64,000 nt of DNA from Solea solea (GCF_958295425.1 NC_081154.1:744001-808000), one strand, 5' to 3'; shown: positions 25,960 through 41,903, numbered from the stretch's first letter. Numbers and translations: made by a program. Notes: generated by a model not told the origin, from the sequence alone.

Positions 25960-27000
25960 ACGTAATGGCCAAATTTGAACGGATTCTCTCGAGGCCTTCT
26001 CGAGATAACACACTGGAAAAGGTTTTGATCTTTGGACGCTCTAATCAGTCCATCCTTCAGTCCAAGTGGACATTTCCAAGAAAATTTGAAGGAGTTCCTG
26101 GAGGTGTTCCTGAACAAATCACATTCACAAGGCAAAAAAAAATAAAATAAAAGGTTATGTGAGGTCACAGTAACCTGAAAGTCGACCTTTGAGCACCAAA
26201 GATCATCCTTGAGTTCAAGTGAATGTTTCAAAGGATTATCTCAAGGCCTTCTTGAGACTCATTGGAAAAAGTTTGGAAAGTCTCAGTGACTTTTGATCTT
26301 TGAACACAGTTCATCCTTCAGTTCAATGTACGTTTCCAAAGTTGACCATTGAACACCAAACTCGAGTCCATCCTTAAGTCCAAGAGTCCAAATTTCAGGG
26401 CCAAATTTGAAAGGATTCTCTTGAGGCCTTCTGGAGATAACACATTGGATGTCCTGTAGGTGTTTGCAGACTTTGTCTTACAGTAACTTTGTAAGTTTGA
26501 CCTTTGAACCCCAAACTCTAAAGCAACTGTCCTTTAGTCCAAGTGAATGAGGGTCAAATTTGAAAGGATTCTTCTTCAAGGCCTTCTTGAGATAAAACAT
26601 TGCATAAGGTTTACAAAGTCTTTGTGACCTTTCATTTTTGAACACTTTCATCAGATCATCGTTGAGTCCAGGTGAACATTTCCAAGAAATTTGAAATGGA
26701 TTTCCTGAACAAATCACAAGGCAAATGTTCCATGAGGTCAGTGAAGACCTTAAAGTTGACCTTCTTGAGATAGCACATTGGGAAAGGTTTGGAAAATCTC
26801 AGTTACCTTTCACCACCAGGATAAAATATTGATATATTGATAAAATCTGAACTTTTCCTGGAGGTGTTCCTGAACAAAGATTTGTGGGGTCACAGTATAA
26901 TTGAACGTTGACCTTTGGAACACCAAACTCTAAAGTGTTCGTCCATGAGTTCATGTGAATGTTAGGGCCAAACTTGAAAGGACCCATTCCAAAAATGGGT
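25960..27000. repeat. Degenerate tandem/dispersed repeat, 150-260-bp period
   Basis: Recurring blocks: CCAAATTTGAA(C/A)GGATTCTC, then GGCCTTCTNGAGATAACACA, then CAGTGACCTTT / TTGAACAC, then CATCCTTNAGTCCAAGTG, then GGACATTTCCAAGAAA, then GGTGTTCCTGAACAAA. They start near 25968, 26226, 26398, 26551, 26760 and 26965. The spacing is irregular because of deletions. The composition matches a known type of fish repeat (GACCTTTGA...CTTGAGATA). Short open frames inside are not genes. Confidence 0.8.
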
Positions 27001-27984
27001 AGCATATTACATTTCTGCCTATAAACCACCTTAAATGTGAATATTTAATTGTTTCTTTGCTCCCCTATGAACAAAACAAAACCTTTGAGAACAGTGCAGT
27101 AACAAAAATGTAATTTTTTCAAATTTTGTCTGACATTTTAAATATTATTGACCAGATTATTAGATGCAGCCCTGTTTTTCTCTGTGAAGGGAACACCTGC
27201 AGAAGCCAGGTCTTCACTCCCATAGCCGTCACCATCTCTGCTGCTGTCTCCCTGGTATGTGGCCAGTGGCTGACGCGCCGCGACCTCTGACCCCGAGTGT
27301 GAGTCTTAGCCAACAACAAGGCTCTCGGGAGAATTTCCGACAGGCAGCCGTCCCCACAGGCCTCCAGTGTTCTTGTCTCTGACAGACAGGCGCGATAAGA
27401 GTCGCCGGGCAGCGTGCTCCCAATCACCACCGAGCACAAACACGAGGTCACACTGGACAAAAGCCTCGGTCGCTGCTCGTTTTCATTTTGACGTCTCACA
27501 GTTATCAGCACGTGTTTCACATGGGGGAGCTTCTTTTACTACATGAATACAAAGTTTTTTCTGCCCCCTCATTAAAGCAGGAATCCCGTTGTCTTGTTCA
27601 CACGGACACACTGACAGACTGACTGAAGAAAACTCTGCTCAGCTTCTCCTAATTTGCTTCTGAGTCTGACAAGCTGGTCGCCGTCCGTCGTCCGTCCTCT
27701 GAGGGTTGTTTATCGGACAAATTGCGACCTTGGACGCGTCGGGAAGCCCAAACATTTCCAAACCGTCAGTCAAGTTGACGAGCAGCTGACGAGGAGTGAG
27801 GGGAGGGGAGGGGGGAAGGAGAAGCGCTTGCGGGCGTATGTGAGGAATGTAGAGAGTGAAAATCGTCAGTGTGGACACAGTGCTGAGGTTAAAGCTGCTG
27901 TCAGGGAAACGCTTTGTTTCAAATCTGTTAAAGATCTCTATATTCTTTCAGCCATTACCAGTGGCAACTAGTAGTTCAACACTG
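27001..27984. other. Non-coding stretch
   Basis: A relatively GC-rich, repeat-free block at 27190-27480 includes a 133-residue - strand open frame (27119-27520) without recognisable domains. I do not call it a gene. The rest is ordinary sequence up to the tRNA. Confidence 0.4.
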
Positions 27985-28056
27985 GGGGGTGTAGCTCAGT
28001 GGTAGAGCATTTGACTGCAGATCAAGAGGTCCCTGGTTCAATTCCGGATACCCCCT
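27985..28056 (+). tRNA. tRNA-Cys(GCA)-like gene, T-stem degraded
   Basis: 72 nt: acceptor GGGGGTG/TACCCCC with discriminator T, D-arm GCTC-AGTGGTA-GAGC, anticodon arm TTTGA-CTGCAGA-TCAAG (anticodon GCA), and T-arm CCTGG-TTCAATT-CCGGA. The A box and B-box GGTTCAATTCC are readable. In the T-stem, pair 49-65 is C/A and pair 51-63 is T/G, and no TTTT lies in the next 30 bp. The identity is clear. It could be a decaying or tRNA-derived copy rather than an expressed gene. Confidence 0.82.
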
Positions 28057-29055
28057 GTTCTCATATTTGGCAACCCATGGCCATGAGGAACAAAATTAGA
28101 CTTGTCACTGCAGGGATGCTTGTTCAAAACCTGTATCAGGGTGTGGTGTCTTTGTGTCCAGTATACTCTACTGCCATTGTTGAAAATGTAATTTATTACC
28201 AGAAAATATTGTATATGAGACGTTGTATGTGTTATTAGGTCCACTTAAAACCTGCTGCTTGACTTAAGTGACCCACTGCGCCTAACTAGCGCCTCTGTTG
28301 ACAATCTGTACTCATTAGTCCATCTGTAGCTTCAGTCAGCTAACACGCTAGCCTTTGCCAATTAACTTAATTAGCAGAACTGCTATTCTTATACTTTCTA
28401 CAACAAGTGCTTACAATTTATAAAACTTAAAAGAGAAATACAGCAGGAGCAGCATTAAAGCTATTAAAAGAGCTCAATGAAACACAACAAAAATGTTTAA
28501 ATAGAGAAGTGTAAGAAAGAGGGAAGGAAAAGGAAATTAAAAGAACTTACTGTTACGACTGAGGTGTAGTAGTGATAATTGTATTTTTATTTCAATGCAA
28601 GGGTTTTCAGGTTAGATTTTAAAAGAATGAATTGATTGATTGAGTTATTTGGGGGCATACACCTGAAGATGCTTCCTCGTGTTTTGTCCTGGTTCTTGGG
28701 ACACAGAGCAAAACCCTGACCCAGATCACTTTAGATCACCTTAGGATGGTTCATAGCAAGCCAACAAATCAGACATGTTTTTTGGGCCTAAACCATTCAG
28801 TTAACCAAATCAATTCTTTGGCGGTCAGGGAGCCTGTGTAAGGATCTTTGAGCTCAACAAGAAGAAGAAAAGTTAAGGCTAATAATCATAATAATACATT
28901 TTATGAGGCCCTATAAGGGACCCTGTAAAGACAACACATGATAATCAGCGCTAAGTGGCTGAGAGGCCTCCTTTCAAATATAAGGGCTGAATAGAACATA
29001 AATTGTAGTATACTGTATATGATTGAGTTGCCCATTTCAGATATATCTGCTATGA
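28057..29055. other. Non-coding stretch
   Basis: No gene or repeat family recognised. AT-rich. Confidence 0.4.
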
Positions 29056-29250
29056 GCATCCCGTGGCCAAGTGGAAAGGGAACTTGTCTTGTAACCGTGA
29101 GGTCGTTGGTTCAAGTCCCCACTAGGTTGGAAGGGCTGTGGTACCCGTGAGCAAGGTATCCAACCCCGGGTGCTACTCAGTGTGGCAGCCCACTGCTCCT
29201 AATTCTAGGATGGAAAGAAATAATTTCCCTAAGGGGATTAATAAAGTGTA
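29056..29250 (+). mobile_element. tRNA-derived SINE, near full length
   Basis: The head has an A box TGGCCAAGTGG (29064-29074), an anticodon-like CTTGTAA and a perfect B box GGTTCAAGTCC (29108-29118). The body has GTACCCGTGAGCAAGGTATC and CAGCCCACTGCTCCTAAT. The tail is TTTCCCTAAGGGGATTAATAAAG. The head is closest to tRNA-Thr(UGU), sharing GTGGCCAAGTGG and GTCTTGTAA with the tRNA-Thr genes at 34-38 kb. Family name not assigned. Confidence 0.82.
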
Positions 29251-34356
<5,106 letters not shown>

Positions 34357-34428
34357 AGGCATGGATGGGGATCGAACCCATGTTCTTTGGTTTACAAGAC
34401 CAACGCCTTACCACTTGGCCACCACGCC
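34357..34428 (-). tRNA. tRNA-Thr(UGU)
   Basis: 72-nt cloverleaf on the - strand: acceptor GGCGTGG/CCATGCC with discriminator T, D-stem GCC/GGC, anticodon arm TTGGT-CTTGTAA-ACCAA (anticodon UGU), T-arm ATGGG-TTCGATC-CCCAT. The A box TGGCCAAGTGG and B box GGTTCGATCC are intact. It differs from the next gene only at position 34 (plus-strand base 34396). No T4 lies within about 60 nt downstream, so termination is unclear. Confidence 0.88.
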
Positions 34429-34676
34429 ACCGTTTCTTCTTTTTCTGGATCTCGAACTGTGGGAAAAAAATGCTTCCAATGTGGAGCTATCAAAGCCTTT
34501 GACAGCACCCATTTCTTTGCCTTTTTTTCCCTCGATACCAAATGCTTAACCTAAGTAACAGTTACACAAGCTGTATTTGCCATTTTTCAGGTTGATGAGG
34601 TTTCACAGACTTAGAGCGTGATCCTGTCCTCCATCTGATAGATAACCTGGTGAACATTTTAAGTAAATGTATGCTG

Positions 34677-35128
34677 TTTTCTAGGCATGGATGGGGATCG
34701 AACCCATGTTCTTTGGTTTACGAGACCAACGCCTTACCACTTGGCCACCACGCCTCCGTTTATGAAGTGTTGTGCTTGTCTGGATCAGGATCTGTGTGGA
34801 ACAAATGCTTCCAATGTGGAGCGAACAAACCTTTTGACACCATCATTTTCTTTGTCTTTTTTTTTTCCTTGAAAAGTTACGTACTGCATCTTTAAATCAC
34901 ATGAGTATCACACTCATTGTTAATGTGGACAGTCGTTGACATAACGCTTTCCTTACCCATCACAGCTAAAGGCTTAACCCAGTATTTCCACAGAAAAACT
35001 TCAACAATACTATGTGTTCAACAAGCAGTATTTGCCATTTTATAATCCCGTTATCAGGGTCGCACACGGAACATCTGGTTTCTACAGACATATATCCTGT
35101 TTAACATTTTAAGGAAATATATGTTTCA
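34677..35128. repeat. Duplicated segment, left copy
   Basis: Nearly identical to 37677-38110. It includes a tRNA-Thr(CGU) gene, the 5' flank with CAAATGCTTCCAATGTGGAG, the string GTTACGTACTGCATCTTTAA and the string ATGTGGACAGTCGTTGACAT. Differences are scattered substitutions and a small deletion in the right copy near 38012. The offset at the tRNA gene is exactly 3000 bp. Confidence 0.9.
34683..34754 (-). tRNA. tRNA-Thr(CGU)
   Basis: 72 nt, identical to the preceding gene except that the anticodon loop reads CTCGTAA (anticodon CGU; plus-strand base 34722). Acceptor, D, anticodon and T stems are fully paired, with A and B boxes intact. It is the first gene of the duplicated segment. No close oligo-T follows. 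Confidence 0.88.
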
Positions 35129-35254
35129 TTAAAATGTCCACGCCACTAGTCCACGTTTCCGCTCACTCAGTATGGAAATTTCAACACACATAAGATTTTT
35201 TTTGATTTAAAGACATACAGTAAATATCAACAGATCATGAGTAATTGTACAACT

Positions 35255-35287
35255 GAGACCAACGCCTTACCACTTGGCCACCACACC
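35255..35287 (-). pseudogene. Truncated tRNA-Thr (5' half only)
   Basis: The - strand sequence starts as GGTGTGGTGGCCAAGTGGTA and breaks in the anticodon loop after GGTCTC. The T-arm and 3' acceptor are absent. The 5' flank on the other side (GCTGTAGTTTCTGTGT) matches that of the intact gene at 38118-38189, so this is the broken homologue of that gene in the left copy of the duplication. Confidence 0.85.
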
Positions 35288-35535
35288 GCTGTAGTTTCTG
35301 TGTGTTGCTTTACTGCATGTCGATGTGTTACCAAAGGAGCTATGAAAACTATCATTTTTTGTTGCTATCACACACACTGTTGTGCAGCATGTTTAGGACA
35401 GTCGTTGACGTATTGTCCTTTTGTAACATCGCAGCATTCTATATCCCATTGTGGGAGTGACTTGGACCACTTCCTTTAACAGGGACATAGATTTCTGTCA
35501 AATTTGACATTTTCAGCTAATGTATGTTGTGTCCT

Positions 35536-35607
35536 AGGCATGGATGGGGATCGAACCCATGTTCTTTGGTTTACGAGACCAACGCCTTACCACTTGGCCA
35601 CCACGCC
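35536..35607 (-). tRNA. tRNA-Thr(CGU)
   Basis: 72 nt, sequence identical to the gene at 34683-34754, with anticodon CGU and all stems paired. The 3' flank (ACATTTTCAGCTAATGTATG) resembles those of the genes at 34683 and 38118, which supports an ancestral tandem array. Confidence 0.88.
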
Positions 35608-35748
35608 TCCACGTGTTCCGTCACACACATGTCACACGCACACACACAGGACCATGATGCATCTCTCTCTCTCTTCACTGTCACTGGTCATTAAAACGTC
35701 AGTGTTTACCTGAGACTGAGCGGAGTGACGGCAGACTGATGCCACACA

Positions 35749-35856
<108 letters not shown>

Positions 35857-37068
35857 ACAGGCTAAGAGGTGTGTCCCTTCACACACACACATGAATACAC
35901 ACACACACACACACACACACATGGCCTAGAAGACCTCCCACCCATATCCTGTGCTCTCCTGACCCTGCGGCCTCAGCTCTGGGCGACAAACTCTTTATCT
36001 GCACTCTATCAAAACCTCGTCTATCTCCATACTCCCTCACACTCACACACACACACACACACCGACGCACACCCTCATAGACATAATGCATTCCCAAGCC
36101 CCAAACCCTAGAATCAGTTCTTAACCCCCAAAAAAGCCCTTTGAAGAAGTCAGAACCAGTCAGAAGGTAGGGAAATTTATCTTAAACTAGAGGAGAGCAA
36201 GAGGAACACTTTTTATTAAAAACAAACCCTTTTAAATTACAAATTAAGGCTTTAAATTAGTCTGTTTTCCAGCCCTACTTACCATTAAACTTTGACCAGT
36301 TCCTCAGAAATAAGGTTCTGCGTCATTAGGACCAGGTTTTGGTCTTCATGAGGACTACTGGTCCTGAGAAGGTCTGTGTTTATGGCAGAAAAAGGTCCTA
36401 GGCGACCTGTCTGTGTGTCCCAACCCATTTTTTGGGAACCACTGGTCTAAAGAAAGCCTTATCACATAACCAATTAATGACTAACCCCTAAACTTTAACC
36501 AGTACCTTTAACCAGAAATTAGGTTCTGGCCTCATAAGGACCAGGTTCTGGTTTCCATGAGGACTACTGGTCCTGAAGTGATGAAGGAGTGTTTCCTCTC
36601 TTGTTCTGCAGAGGAACAGCTGAGCACATGCTGGACACGGCAGCTCCCACAGTGTCCAGCACACGGTCACATTCCTGTCCACTTCCTCCCTGCAGTGCTG
36701 TGTGTGTGTGTGTGCGTGTGTGTGTGTGTGTGCGTGTGTGTGTGTGTGTGCGCGCGCGCTGGATTCCACGCGTGTCTCATGTACACAGATATTTCACTTA
36801 TGTGACCACCACTCGGTCAATGCGACGCATTTCTCTGATTCATCACTTCTTGGAAACGATGACTCAGAACAGAACAATAGAACATTTAAATATAATTAAA
36901 AATAAACAAACTTCAGTTACAGTCAAACCACCACGTTTAGTGTGACTGCACACAGGAAGTGATCACAAACAGAGGTGACGACGGCAATTCGTGAAATCTG
37001 CTGCTCAGAAAACAGTACACGACTGTCTCCGCCCCCGTCCCTGCTCTGCTGCTGTATACACAAACACT

Positions 37069-37115
<47 letters not shown>

Positions 37116-37310
37116 TCAGGTCTGATAGTTTTGCCTGTTTTCAGATGAAGGACGCAGCAAATGACAAATAACATGTGACGTTAAGTTTCTGTTCATGAAA
37201 AACAAAAAAGTTACTTACTGCAGCTTTAAATCCTAGTATTTTTATGAAATATGAAGTATTTTAATCAGATCATGGCTCACTTTTGTTATAATGTACAAAA
37301 CAAAAAACAT
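35857..37310. other. Non-coding stretch with dinucleotide repeats
   Basis: CA tracts at 35880-35921 and about 36042-36062. TG/CG tract at 36698-36759. Pure CT tract at 37074-37111. Two related 'GGACCAGGTT...GAGGACTACTGGTCCTGA' blocks at about 36320-36375 and 36535-36575. A dispersed-repeat end AAAGTTACTTACTGCAGC lies at about 37208. No gene. Confidence 0.55.
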
Positions 37311-37425
37311 GTACAGCGTTCTTAGCGAGGACACTCATTATACATATAATGCATTCCCGAAACCCCTTACCCTTAATTTAACCATGACAACTAAATGCTT
37401 AACCTTAACCTGCATTACATATAGC
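37311..37425. repeat. Telomere-like interspersed repeat (short copy)
   Basis: GCGAGGACACTCATTATACA, then CATTCCCGAAACCCCTTACC and an imperfect TTAACC block. Same repeat type as 38550-38745. Not a true telomere array. Confidence 0.6.
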
Positions 37426-37676
37426 AACATTTCCATGGGTTAAAATGAATGTAACAGTAATATGTTTACAATTGATTTACTGATTTACAAATAAAAGTGT
37501 TAACTGCTACGGCTCAAATTTGGGTAATTGAAAATAGGTGAATTTAGTTTATTATTTGCCAAATAAATAACATTTTATATTAATGTATATATATAAAGAT
37601 TTCTAAAACATTAATAATTTTATGACAAATGCTCTAAAACTGTGTGGTTTTGTAAATTTTAGAGATATCATTGTTT

Positions 37677-38110
37677 CTTTCTAGGCATGGATGGGGTTTG
37701 AACCCATGTTCTTTGGTTTACGAGACCAACGCCTTACCACTTGGCCACCACGCCTCCGTTTATGAAGTGTTGTGCTTGTCTGGATCACGATCTGTGTGGA
37801 ACAAATGCTTCCAATGTGGAGCGAACAAACCTTTTGACACCATCATTTTCTTTGTCTTTTTTTTTCCTTGAAAAGTTACGTACTGCATCTTTAAATCACA
37901 TGAGTATCACACTCATTGTTAATGTGGACAGTCGTTGACATAACACTTTCCTTACCCATCACAGCTAAAGGCTTAACCCAGTAGTTCCACAGAAAAACTT
38001 CAACAACACCATGTATTTGCCATTTTATAATCCCGTAATCAGGGTCGCACACGGAACATCTGGTTTCTGCTGATATATATCCTGTTTAACATTTTAAGGA
38101 AATATATGTT
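37677..38110. repeat. Duplicated segment, right copy
   Basis: Partner of 34677-35128. The duplication extends beyond, because the following tRNA-Thr gene (38118) and its flank match 35255-35400 in the left copy. Confidence 0.9.
37683..37754 (-). tRNA. tRNA-Thr(CGU), variant T-loop
   Basis: 72 nt with anticodon CGU. Stems are as in the other copies, but the T-loop reads TTCAAAC instead of TTCGATC, giving a B box GGTTCAAACC that still fits the consensus. It is the homologue of 34683-34754 in the right copy of the duplication. Confidence 0.86.
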
Positions 38111-38117
38111 GAGTACT

Positions 38118-38189
38118 AGGTATGGATGGGGATCGAACCCACGTTCTTTGGTTTACAAGACCAACGCCTTACCACTTGGCCACCACACC
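38118..38189 (-). tRNA. tRNA-Thr(UGU), variant acceptor stem
   Basis: 72 nt: acceptor GGTGTGG/CCATACC (a compensated 3-70 change C-G to T-A relative to the other copies), anticodon arm TTGGT-CTTGTAA-ACCAA (UGU), T-stem GTGGG/CCCAT with a G-T pair. The compensatory change suggests the fold has been under selection or conversion. No oligo-T terminator is close. Confidence 0.86.
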
Positions 38190-38549
38190 GCTGTAGTTTC
38201 TGTGTTTTGCTTTACTTCATGTCGATGTGCTTCCAAAGTGGAGCTATGAAAACTATCATTTTCTTGTCCTTGAATAGTTACGTACTACATGTTTAAGTCA
38301 AATTACTATCACAGCGTCTTTAGTGAGGACAGTCGTTGACGTAATGTCCTTTCGTTCCCATTTGTTCATGCTTTTTGTGACAGTAAATTGTTTTTTTTTG
38401 TTCTTTAAACATCACATACTGCATATTTATATTACAATTCTATTCCTTTTTTATGAAATGAACATTAAACTGTGAAAATTGTACAAAAATAGTGTACAAA
38501 ATCACTTTGTACACACACACACATACAAAGTTGTTTTTATATCTTAGTG
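38190..38549. other. tRNA-Thr 5' flank and AT-rich sequence
   Basis: Flank shared with 35288-35430 (GCTGTAGTTTCTGTGT, TATGAAAACTATCATTTT, GACAGTCGTTGACGTA), then AT-rich sequence and a short CA tract near 38512-38523. Confidence 0.6.
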
Positions 38550-38745
38550 AGGACACATCATTGACATAATGTATTCCCTTACCTTAACCTTAACCATCAC
38601 AACTAAGTGCCTAACATTAACCCTTACCTTAGCCTTAACCTTAACCCAATTCTACCCCTAACCCTAAAACCAGGTCTTAACCCTTAAAAGGCCCTTTAAA
38701 GTTGTGGGGACCAGACAAAATATCCGCATAAAGATACACACACTA
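38550..38745. repeat. Telomere-like interspersed repeat
   Basis: AGTGAGGACACATCATTGAC, then imperfect CCTTAACC/TAACCC blocks, then AACCAGGTCTTAACCC, AAAGGCCCTTT and GTGGGGACCAGACAAAAT. The TTAACC-like hexamers are irregular and lie inside a larger non-telomeric consensus, so this is a dispersed repeat. A third fragment lies at about 36078-36150. Confidence 0.65.
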
Positions 38746-39160
38746 AGATGTGTGTGTGTCTTAGTGTGTGTGCGTGTCTCCAGACAGTTCAGATGAGACT
38801 TGTCATGTCCATTGACACTGGGCCCAATTAAAGGGGAGGATTAAGCCGGGGCTGAGTGACCTCTTCAGGAATCTCTGTGTGTACACTGTCAGGCCGTGAC
38901 AGAGTGTCCCTTTAAGCACTTTCACCTGCTAATTAAGACACATACACACTGTCTGTGTGTCTGTGTGTGTGTGTGTGTGAGGACACAAAAGAACTTCATC
39001 CTGAGAAACATAAACGTACGTAAATATCTGCCTTTAACAGCATATGGAGCATTTCGTGTCATTTCTAACAGTGAATTATTGTGTGTTTTGTTTTGTGCGT
39101 CTCTCCTCAGTGTGTGTGTGTGTAGCTGTTAGCAGCAGTCGTGTGTCTACTTTGTTTCAG
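38746..39160. other. Non-coding stretch
   Basis: TG tracts at about 38747-38770, 38951-38979 and 39110-39122. Nothing else recognised. Confidence 0.45.
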
Positions 39161-39497
39161 CGACGATATTATCACAATATTCGATATTATCACAATATTC
39201 ACAATACGATATTATCATGATATGATATCACGATATTTACATCACAATGCGATATTATCACAATATTATATTATTAAGATATTTGAGTCACAATGTGATA
39301 TTATTACGATATTTAAGTCACAATATTATATTATTAAGATATTTGAGTTATGATACAAGCTTAGGACGATATTTAAATCACAATATGATATTATCATTAT
39401 ACAATATCATGATATTTATATCACTATACAATATTATCACGATGATATGTTATCAAGCGATACAATAATATCGCAATATTTCACTGTATCGATTTTT
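39161..39497. repeat. About 30-bp minisatellite (GATATTATCACAATATT type)
   Basis: Degenerate repeats of GATATTTGAGTCACAATGTG / ATATTATTAC with a 30-bp period in the clearest part (39285-39390), ending at TATCGATTTTTCCCCACACC. That ending is typical of a common fish repeat. Confidence 0.8.
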
Positions 39498-40185
39498 CCC
39501 CACACCTCTAGATAGAAAACTGTACACCTGTTTAAGTTTAAGAAGCTATAAAATAATTGTTGCGGGAAATATTTATATCGTCCCATACCTGGTCTTTACT
39601 CATGATACTACACCAGTGTGTGAGTATTTCCATTTCACAACAACAACTGTGGAGGAATGTGATGTTAGCTGATGTCACACGCTGACGGACGTCTCTCTGA
39701 GGGTTGTCCTGGCGACGCCGGGCGGCAACTGAGTGAGTGAGTGAGTGAGTGAGTGAGCGACGTCCTGCGTTGACTAATGTTGGACTGGTATGTCGTGGAG
39801 TCTTTGTTTGAATCACGGCTGCTGCTCAGCTGCTGCTGAACTGACCTCACTCACATAATCGTTTGTCACGAAAACTATTTTTAAACTTAAATTTAACGTC
39901 ATTATGAGGTTAAAACTGATTTCACACTGTAATAGAGGTAGAAAGATTACACAATTTGCCTTTATACCCAAATTAAAAAACACATTATTGTCCCTTCAGC
40001 CTGACATATACGACGGATATAATTCACAGAATATAAAAAAACCCCACAATAAAAATATGAATATTACAGCTGTGTAAAAACAAGCATAGCAGATATAACA
40101 GAATAAAAGGGTAAATACGATCGTTTTTCTCTTAAATAAAGAAGTTATTTAAGTTTTGCTTTTTTAAAAGAGATGTGAGGATTAG
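39498..40185. other. Non-coding stretch
   Basis: (GAGT)n at 39730-39758. Otherwise AT-rich without a gene. Confidence 0.45.
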
Positions 40186-40266
40186 ATTTGTATTAAAGTA
40201 CAATATCATAGAGTTTGGTTCATTGTGAAAGATGCAAATTCTATGATATTGTACTTTAATACAAAT
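40186..40266. repeat. 32-bp near-perfect inverted repeat (hairpin)
   Basis: The left arm 40186-40217 and right arm 40235-40266 are complementary at 31 of 32 positions around a 17-nt loop. The core is TATTAAAGTACAATATCATA. It has a small MITE-like or foldback structure. The AT-rich arms make a microRNA precursor less likely, but it is the cleanest long hairpin in the window. Confidence 0.9.
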
Positions 40267-40410
40267 TGTTTATTACAAGCAATTAGTTTTGATGCTCAGG
40301 TGAAAAATAAATATATTAAGTTAGTAATAATTGTTTTTGTTTCATAACAAAAACTATTATGTTAAATTCTAAAAATATATAATACGTGTGTATTACATTT
40401 GAAAATATCA

Positions 40411-41836
40411 AATAGTGGAGTAAAAGTACAAAATAGTGGAGTAAAAGTAAACAATAGGGGAGTAAAAGTACACAATAGTGGAGTAAAAGTACACAATAGT
40501 GGCATAAAAGTACAAAATAGTGGAGTAAAAGTACACAATAGTGGAGTAAAAGTACACAATAGTGGAATAAAAGTTCAAAATAGTGGAGTAAAAGTACAAA
40601 ATAATGGAGTAAAAGTACAAAATAGTGGAGTAAAAGTACACAACAGTGGAGTAAAAGTACACAATAGTGGCATAAAAGTACAAAATAGTGGAGTAAAAGT
40701 ACACAATAGGGGAGTAAAAGTAAACAACAGGGGAGTAAAAGTACACAATAGTGGAATGAAAGTACAAAATAGTGGAGTAAAAGTTCAAAATAGTGGAGTA
40801 AAAGTACACAATAGTGGAGTAAAGGTACAAAATAGTTGAATAAAAGTACTCAATAGGGGAGTAAAAGTAAACAACAGGGAGTAAAAGTACACAATAGTGG
40901 AATGAAAGTACAAAATAGTGGAGTAAAAGTACAAAATAGTTGAGTAAAAGTACAAAATAGTGGAGTAAAAGTTCAAAATAGTGGAGTAAAAGTACACAAT
41001 AGTGGAGTAAAAGTACAAAATAGTGGAGTAAAAGTTCAAAATAGTGGAGTAAAAGTTCAAAATAGTGGAGTAAAAGTACACAATAGGGGAGTAAAAGTAC
41101 AAAATAGTGGAGTAATGGAGTAAAAGTACAAAATAGTGGAGTAAAAGTTCAAAATAGTGGAGTAAAAGTACAAAATAGTGGAGTAAAAGTACAAAATAGT
41201 GGAGTAAAAGTACACAATAGTGGCATAAAAGTACAAAATAGTGGAGTAAAAGTACACAATAGGGGAGTAAAAGTAAACAACAGGGGAGTAAAAGTACACA
41301 ATAGGGGAATGAAAGTACAAAATAGTGGAGTAAAAGTTCAAAATAGTGGAGTAAAAGTACACAATAGTGGAGTAAAGGTACAAAATAGTTGAATAAAAGT
41401 ACTCAATAGGGGAGTAAAAGTAAACAACAGGGAGTAAAAGTACACAATAGTGGAATGAAAGTACAAAATAGTGGAGTAAAAGTACAAAATAGTTGAGTAA
41501 AAGTACAAAATAGTGGAGTAAAAGTTCAAAATAGTGGAGTAAAAGTACACAATAGTGGAGTAAAAGTACAAAATAGTGGAGTAAAAGTTCAAAATAGTGG
41601 AGTAAAAGTTCAAAATAGTGGAGTAAAAGTACACAATAGGGGAGTAAAAGTACAAAATAGTGGAGTAATGGAGTAAAAGTACAAAATAGTGGAGTAAAAG
41701 TTCAAAATAGTGGAGTAAAAGTTCAAAATAGTGGAGTAAAAGTACACAATAGTGGAGTAAAAGTACAAAATAGTTGAGTAAAAGTACAAAATAATGGAGT
41801 AAAAGTACACAATAGAGTTAAAGTTCAAAATAGTTC
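40411..41836. repeat. 21-bp minisatellite, about 68 copies, with 553-bp internal duplication
   Basis: Tandem AATAGTGGAGTAAAAGTACAC (variants ACAA, TTCAA, GGGG, GGCA). The 318-bp stretches 40785-41102 and 41338-41655 appear identical, and the match extends to roughly 530 bp on each side, so 553 bp were duplicated as a block. 21 is divisible by 3, so open frames run through both strands as heptapeptide repeats. These are not genes. Confidence 0.95.
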
Positions 41837-41843
41837 AGATACG

Positions 41844-41903
41844 TGAATTTTGTACTTAAGTACAGTAACAAAGTATTTGTACTAAGTTACACTACAACAC
41901 TGT
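41844..41903. repeat. End of a common fish repeat (TGTACTTAAGTACAGTAACA)
   Basis: TTTTGTACTTAAGTACAG to TTACACTACAACACTG. The AGTAAAAGTACAAA motif of the adjacent 21-bp array is itself typical of this repeat, so the array probably expanded from inside such a copy. Confidence 0.6.

Noticed and set aside
27119..27520. 133-residue - strand open frame in a GC-richer block
   Set aside because: No domain recognised, and a frame of this length is expected by chance in GC-richer DNA. A protein search would decide.
38580..38670. Interstitial telomere (TTAGGG)n
   Set aside because: The CCTTAACC/TAACCC hexamers are irregular and embedded in a longer dispersed repeat that recurs at 37.3 and 36.1 kb.
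40399..41828. Long open frames on both strands (up to 146 residues) with heptapeptide periods such as NSGVKVH and FYSTILY
   Set aside because: They are forced by a 21-bp tandem repeat (a multiple of 3) without stops. There is no start context, splice sites or non-repeat coding sequence.
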